Origin: Candidatus Paraburkholderia kirkii
GTDB taxonomy: Bacteria > Pseudomonadota > Gammaproteobacteria > Burkholderiales > Burkholderiaceae
Direction of reading: 5' to 3'
Length of the DNA stretch: 37,177 bases
Assembly (NCBI GenBank): GCA_001189345.1
Contig: LFKV01000013.1
Coordinates: 1 to 37,177 of the forward strand
Part shown: positions 35,587-37,177 of the stretch, piece after piece
Layout of the letters: every line of letters begins with the position of its first letter
How positions within the stretch are numbered: position 1 is the stretch's first letter
The notes under the pieces: generated by a model
What the model saw: the letters and a program-made list of their open reading frames with translations, nothing else
Told to the model about the DNA's origin: nothing
The model's database searches: none
Translations under genes and position numbers: made by a program

Positions 35587-37177
35587 ATTTGGCAGCCACA
35601 GCCGGTTGCCTAACCGGCCCTCCCAACGCCTGCAGCGTCTCTTTGACCGTCGAGATCCGCACCGCGAGATCAGGACTCCGCGTCTCGATGCGCAACTTAT
35701 CCTGTCCCGCCAGCTTGATGTGCTTGTGCTTCTGCACCATCTCGATGATCTTCATGCCATCCACCGGTGGATTCGGCACAAACTGCAGCGAGATCGACTG
35801 TTCCGCCGCGTCGATCTTCGAAATGCCCAGCGGCTTCGCAGCCAGCCGCAACCGATGCGTCTCGACGAGCGCGTGCGCCTGCGGCGGCAGCTTGCCGAAG
35901 CGGTCGACGAGCTCCTCGAGAATGCCGTCGATCGAGTCGCTCGATTCGCAATTCGCCAGGCGCTTGTACAGCGACAGACGCTCCTGCACGTCGCCGCAGT
36001 AGTCGGCGGGGAGAATCGCCGGCGCATGGAGATTGATCTCGGTCGTCGCGGCGAGCGGTGCGTTCAGATCCGGCTCGCGACCTTCCTTCAGCGCGCGCAC
36101 CGCGTCGTTCAACATGTCGGTGTACAGCTGGAAGCCGATTTCGTGGATCTCGCCCGATTGCTTGTCGCCAAGCACCTCGCCCGTGCCGCGAATCTCGAGA
36201 TCGTGCATCGCGAGATAAAAGCCCGAGCCGAGTTCCTCCATCTGCTGGATCGCCTCGAGCCGACGCTGCGCCTGCTTCGTGAGCGAGGCGGGATCGTGCA
36301 CCAGCAAATACGCATAAGCCTGGTGATGCGAGCGCCCCACGCGCCCCCGCAACTGATGCAACTGCGCCAGCCCGAACTTGTCCGCCCGATGCATCAGGAT
36401 CGTGTTCGCGCTCGGCACGTCGATGCCGGTCTCGATGATCGTCGTGCACAGCAGCACGTTCGCCCGCTGACCGACGAAATCGCGCATCACGCGCTCCAGT
36501 TCGCGCTCGGGCATCTGTCCGTACGCGACCGCAATGCGCGCCTCGGGCACCAGCGCTTCGAGCATCGCCCGGCGATTCTCGATCGTCTCGACTTCGTTGT
36601 GCAGGAAATACACCTGGCCGCCGCGCTTGAGCTCGCGCAGCATCGCCTCGCGGATTACGCCGTCTTCCTCGCGACGCACGAACGTCTTGATCGCGAGACG
36701 CTTCTGCGGCGCAGTCGCGATCACCGAGAAGTCGCGCAGGCCTTCGAGCGCCATGCCGAGCGTGCGCGGAATCGGCGTCGCGGTGAGCGTCAGCACGTCC
36801 ACTTCCGCCCGCAACGCCTTCAACGCTTCCTTCTGCCGTACGCCGAAACGGTGTTCCTCGTCGATGATGACGAGCCCCAGCCGCTTGAACTTCACGTCGC
36901 CCGACAACAGCTTGTGCGTGCCGATGACGATATCGACGCTGCCCTCGTTGATCTGCTGCACCGCCGTCGACACTTCCTTGCCCGTCTTGAAGCGCGACAG
37001 CTCCGCGATGCGCACCGGCCAGTCGGCGAAGCGGTCCGTGAAGGTCTGCGTATGCTGTTCGGCGAGCAGCGTAGTGGGCGAAAGAATCGCCACCTGCTTG
37101 CCCGCCATCACCGCGATGAACGCCGCCCGCAGCGCGACCTCCGTCTTGCCGAAACCGACGTCGCCGCACACGAGACG
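35546..37177 (-). CDS. mfd: Transcription-repair coupling factor Mfd, C-terminal 543 residues (5' part outside window), IS-encoded tail
   Basis: Mfd removes RNA polymerase stalled at DNA damage and recruits UvrA. The window holds the RecG-like translocase and the C-terminal regulatory domain. The translocase shows Walker [67 protein letters not shown] and the motif VI region [18 protein letters not shown]; the C-terminal domain begins about [18 protein letters not shown]. The frame is open to the window edge. The natural end (about [10 protein letters not shown]) is followed by 13 residues, [13 protein letters not shown], encoded by the terminal repeat of the IS2-group remnant; the stop at 35546-35548 lies inside the IS. 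Only the extreme tail is changed, so function is probably kept. Confidence 0.93.
   Translation of the reverse strand, partial: RLVCGDVGFGKTEVALRAAFIAVMAGKQVAILSPTTLLAEQHTQTFTDRFADWPVRIAELSRFKTGKEVSTAVQQINEGSVDIVIGTHKLLSGDVKFKRLGLVIIDEEHRFGVRQKEALKALRAEVDVLTLTATPIPRTLGMALEGLRDFSVIATAPQKRLAIKTFVRREEDGVIREAMLRELKRGGQVYFLHNEVETIENRRAMLEALVPEARIAVAYGQMPERELERVMRDFVGQRANVLLCTTIIETGIDVPSANTILMHRADKFGLAQLHQLRGRVGRSHHQAYAYLLVHDPASLTKQAQRRLEAIQQMEELGSGFYLAMHDLEIRGTGEVLGDKQSGEIHEIGFQLYTDMLNDAVRALKEGREPDLNAPLAATTEINLHAPAILPADYCGDVQERLSLYKRLANCESSDSIDGILEELVDRFGKLPPQAHALVETHRLRLAAKPLGISKIDAAEQSISLQFVPNPPVDGMKIIEMVQKHKHIKLAGQDKLRIETRSPDLAVRISTVKETLQALGGPVRQPAVAAKLDLPPHNRTAGPA

Noticed and set aside
1..37177. 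Explaining the frameshifts as assembly or sequencing errors
   Set aside because: Single-base cases could be errors, but the 16-bp duplication, the multi-kb truncations and the absence of indels from about 22 kb of essential genes argue against it as the main cause. Raw reads would settle individual sites.
1..37177. CRISPR arrays, tRNA/rRNA genes, prophage, toxin-antitoxin or defence genes
   Set aside because: Looked for on both strands and none seen; no regularly spaced repeats, no tRNA cloverleaf with TTCRA arm, no phage structural genes.

Overview
The window is high-GC DNA of Burkholderiaceae type, most like Burkholderia/Paraburkholderia/Caballeronia. The markers are a complete lipid A L-Ara4N (arn) operon with split ArnA and a trailing bcp gene, an alaA-hom-thrC cluster, and a potFGHI operon. 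I assign it by recognising protein families, not by any search.

Its most striking property is active genome erosion. Some genes are perfectly open: phoH-like ATPase, bcp, seven arn genes, an Mth938-domain gene, alaA, hom, thrC, ybiT, a DUF1289 gene, potFGHI and argE. Between them lie genes broken by small indels or cut by deletions: fetA, fetB, asmA, an NlpC/P60 lipoprotein, an aldehyde dehydrogenase, pldA, mntH and a threonine dehydratase. Four insertion sequences or remnants of different families (IS66, IS4/IS50-like, IS3, IS2-like) are present, and every one is itself damaged. Indels fall in dispensable genes and IS, while long housekeeping genes are clean, so real decay is likelier than sequencing error. 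The pattern resembles host-restricted symbionts such as the leaf-nodule Candidatus Burkholderia/Caballeronia; this lifestyle is inference.

Layout: 1-1213 (minus) decayed fetAB; 1358-3164 (plus) decayed asmA, ending in an IS66-type scar (3165-about 3396) that joins it to the truncated NlpC gene (minus); 4341-6182 (minus) PIN-PhoH ATPase; 6582-14512 (minus) arnT, arnE/F-like, arnB, arnC, arnA formyltransferase, arnA decarboxylase, arnD, bcp; 14888-15262 (minus) Mth938 protein; 15732-19776 (plus) alaA-hom-thrC; 19992-21584 (plus) ybiT; 21694-about 21890 ALDH stub; 21899-22105 (minus) DUF1289; 22178-23456 (minus) pldA pseudogene; 23590-about 24975 (minus) mntH pseudogene; 25442-29556 (plus) potFGHI; 29598-31061 IS50-like element with a 9-bp target duplication; 31085-32086 (minus) threonine dehydratase pseudogene; 32109-33344 (minus) argE; 33498-35586 IS3 element abutting an IS2-group remnant; 35546-37177 (minus) mfd, running off the window, with its last codons supplied by the IS end.

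Functionally, envelope modification (Ara4N), threonine/methionine/alanine/arginine synthesis and polyamine import are kept. Two metal transporters, an outer-membrane phospholipase and threonine breakdown have been lost. I saw no tRNA, rRNA, CRISPR array, prophage or defence system, and nothing I would call a new molecular system. The main interest is the detailed record of how the genes were lost.
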